A stretch of 64,000 bases of DNA from Bacillus sp. CGMCC 1.16541 (GTDB lineage: Bacteria > Bacillota > Bacilli > Bacillales > Bacillaceae_H). The stretch covers positions 1 to 64,000 of the forward strand of contig NZ_QFRU01000021.1 in the NCBI RefSeq assembly GCF_003184905.1, given 5' to 3'. This document shows, piece after piece, positions 63,988 through 64,000 of the stretch. The translations under genes and the position numbers were made by a program. How positions within the stretch are numbered: the stretch's first letter is position 1; the number at the start of each line of letters is the position of its first letter. The notes under the pieces were generated by a model that did no database searches, had not been told where the DNA came from, and saw nothing but the letters and a program-made list of their open reading frames with translations.

Positions 63988-64000
63988 ATGGCAAACAAAA
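63988..64000 (+). CDS. sspE: Start of a gamma-type small acid-soluble spore protein gene (partial)
   Basis: ATG 63988 with GGAGGTGA at 63974-63981 opens MANK before the window ends. Only four codons are seen. The identification rests on order (sspE follows fabL in B. subtilis), the strong ribosome site and the MAN start of gamma-type SASP. Confidence 0.55.

Overview
The window looks like low-GC chromosomal DNA of an endospore-forming Bacillaceae bacterium related to, but not, Bacillus subtilis. The right-hand end carries the B. subtilis yfh neighbourhood in nearly the same order (YfhD, YfhE, YfhF, RecX, YfhH, SspK, YfhJ, YfhP, MutY, YfhS, FabL, start of an SspE-like gene). Strong AGGAGG-type ribosome sites, GTG/TTG starts and U-tailed hairpin terminators are frequent, and three S-layer-homology (SLH) proteins imply an S-layer. 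There are no rRNA genes, no complete tRNA genes and no CRISPR arrays.

Layout. 1-5.1 kb: AT-rich accessory DNA with nuclease-like genes (McrA-type HNH protein, zinc-ribbon protein, VRR-NUC-like gene with an in-frame stop), an HTH fragment and an alpha/beta hydrolase. 5.1-15.4 kb: first SLH protein, a small kinase-like ATPase, membrane proteins, a broken holin-like toxin gene, a lipoprotein between two 24-bp repeats, and a TetR regulator divergent from an MMPL exporter and its coiled-coil partner. 15.4-20.3 kb: DUF3885 gene, dead DUF4275 gene, DUF1456, an M48-type peptidase, and katG with PerR-like sites upstream. 20.3-26.1 kb: a three-gene coiled-coil / McrB-type AAA+ / McrC-type (DUF2357 plus PD-(D/E)XK) operon, the best candidate for a little-described defence system. 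26.1-34.5 kb: DUF1232 protein, broken SPOR protein, amino-acid permease, small alarmone synthetase, second SLH protein, EcsC protein. 34.5-38.6 kb: an interspersed repeat and a type VII secretion LXG effector module (YwqH-like, YwqI-like, LXG, DUF4176, membrane protein, lipoprotein). 38.6-42.5 kb: self-sufficient P450-reductase fusion (CYP102A) with a FatR-like repressor and two matching palindromic operators. 42.5-53.4 kb: two diguanylate cyclases, small proteins, YnfA, YdbS-YdbT, a PhoP-type alkaline phosphatase and a third SLH protein. 53.5-53.8 kb: a cluster of about nine DnaA-box-like 9-mers. 53.9-64 kb: the yfh core.

A recurring theme is gene damage by very small lesions: in-frame stops (about 3403, 16342, 27225, 51447), single-base shifts directly after an ATG (about 11500 and 20906), a frameshift in a toxin gene (about 9187), and start codons that read ATA or are missing (4121, 26772, 29169). 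They are scattered between intact genes and could be real decay, unusual translation or sequence error; raw-read checks would separate these.
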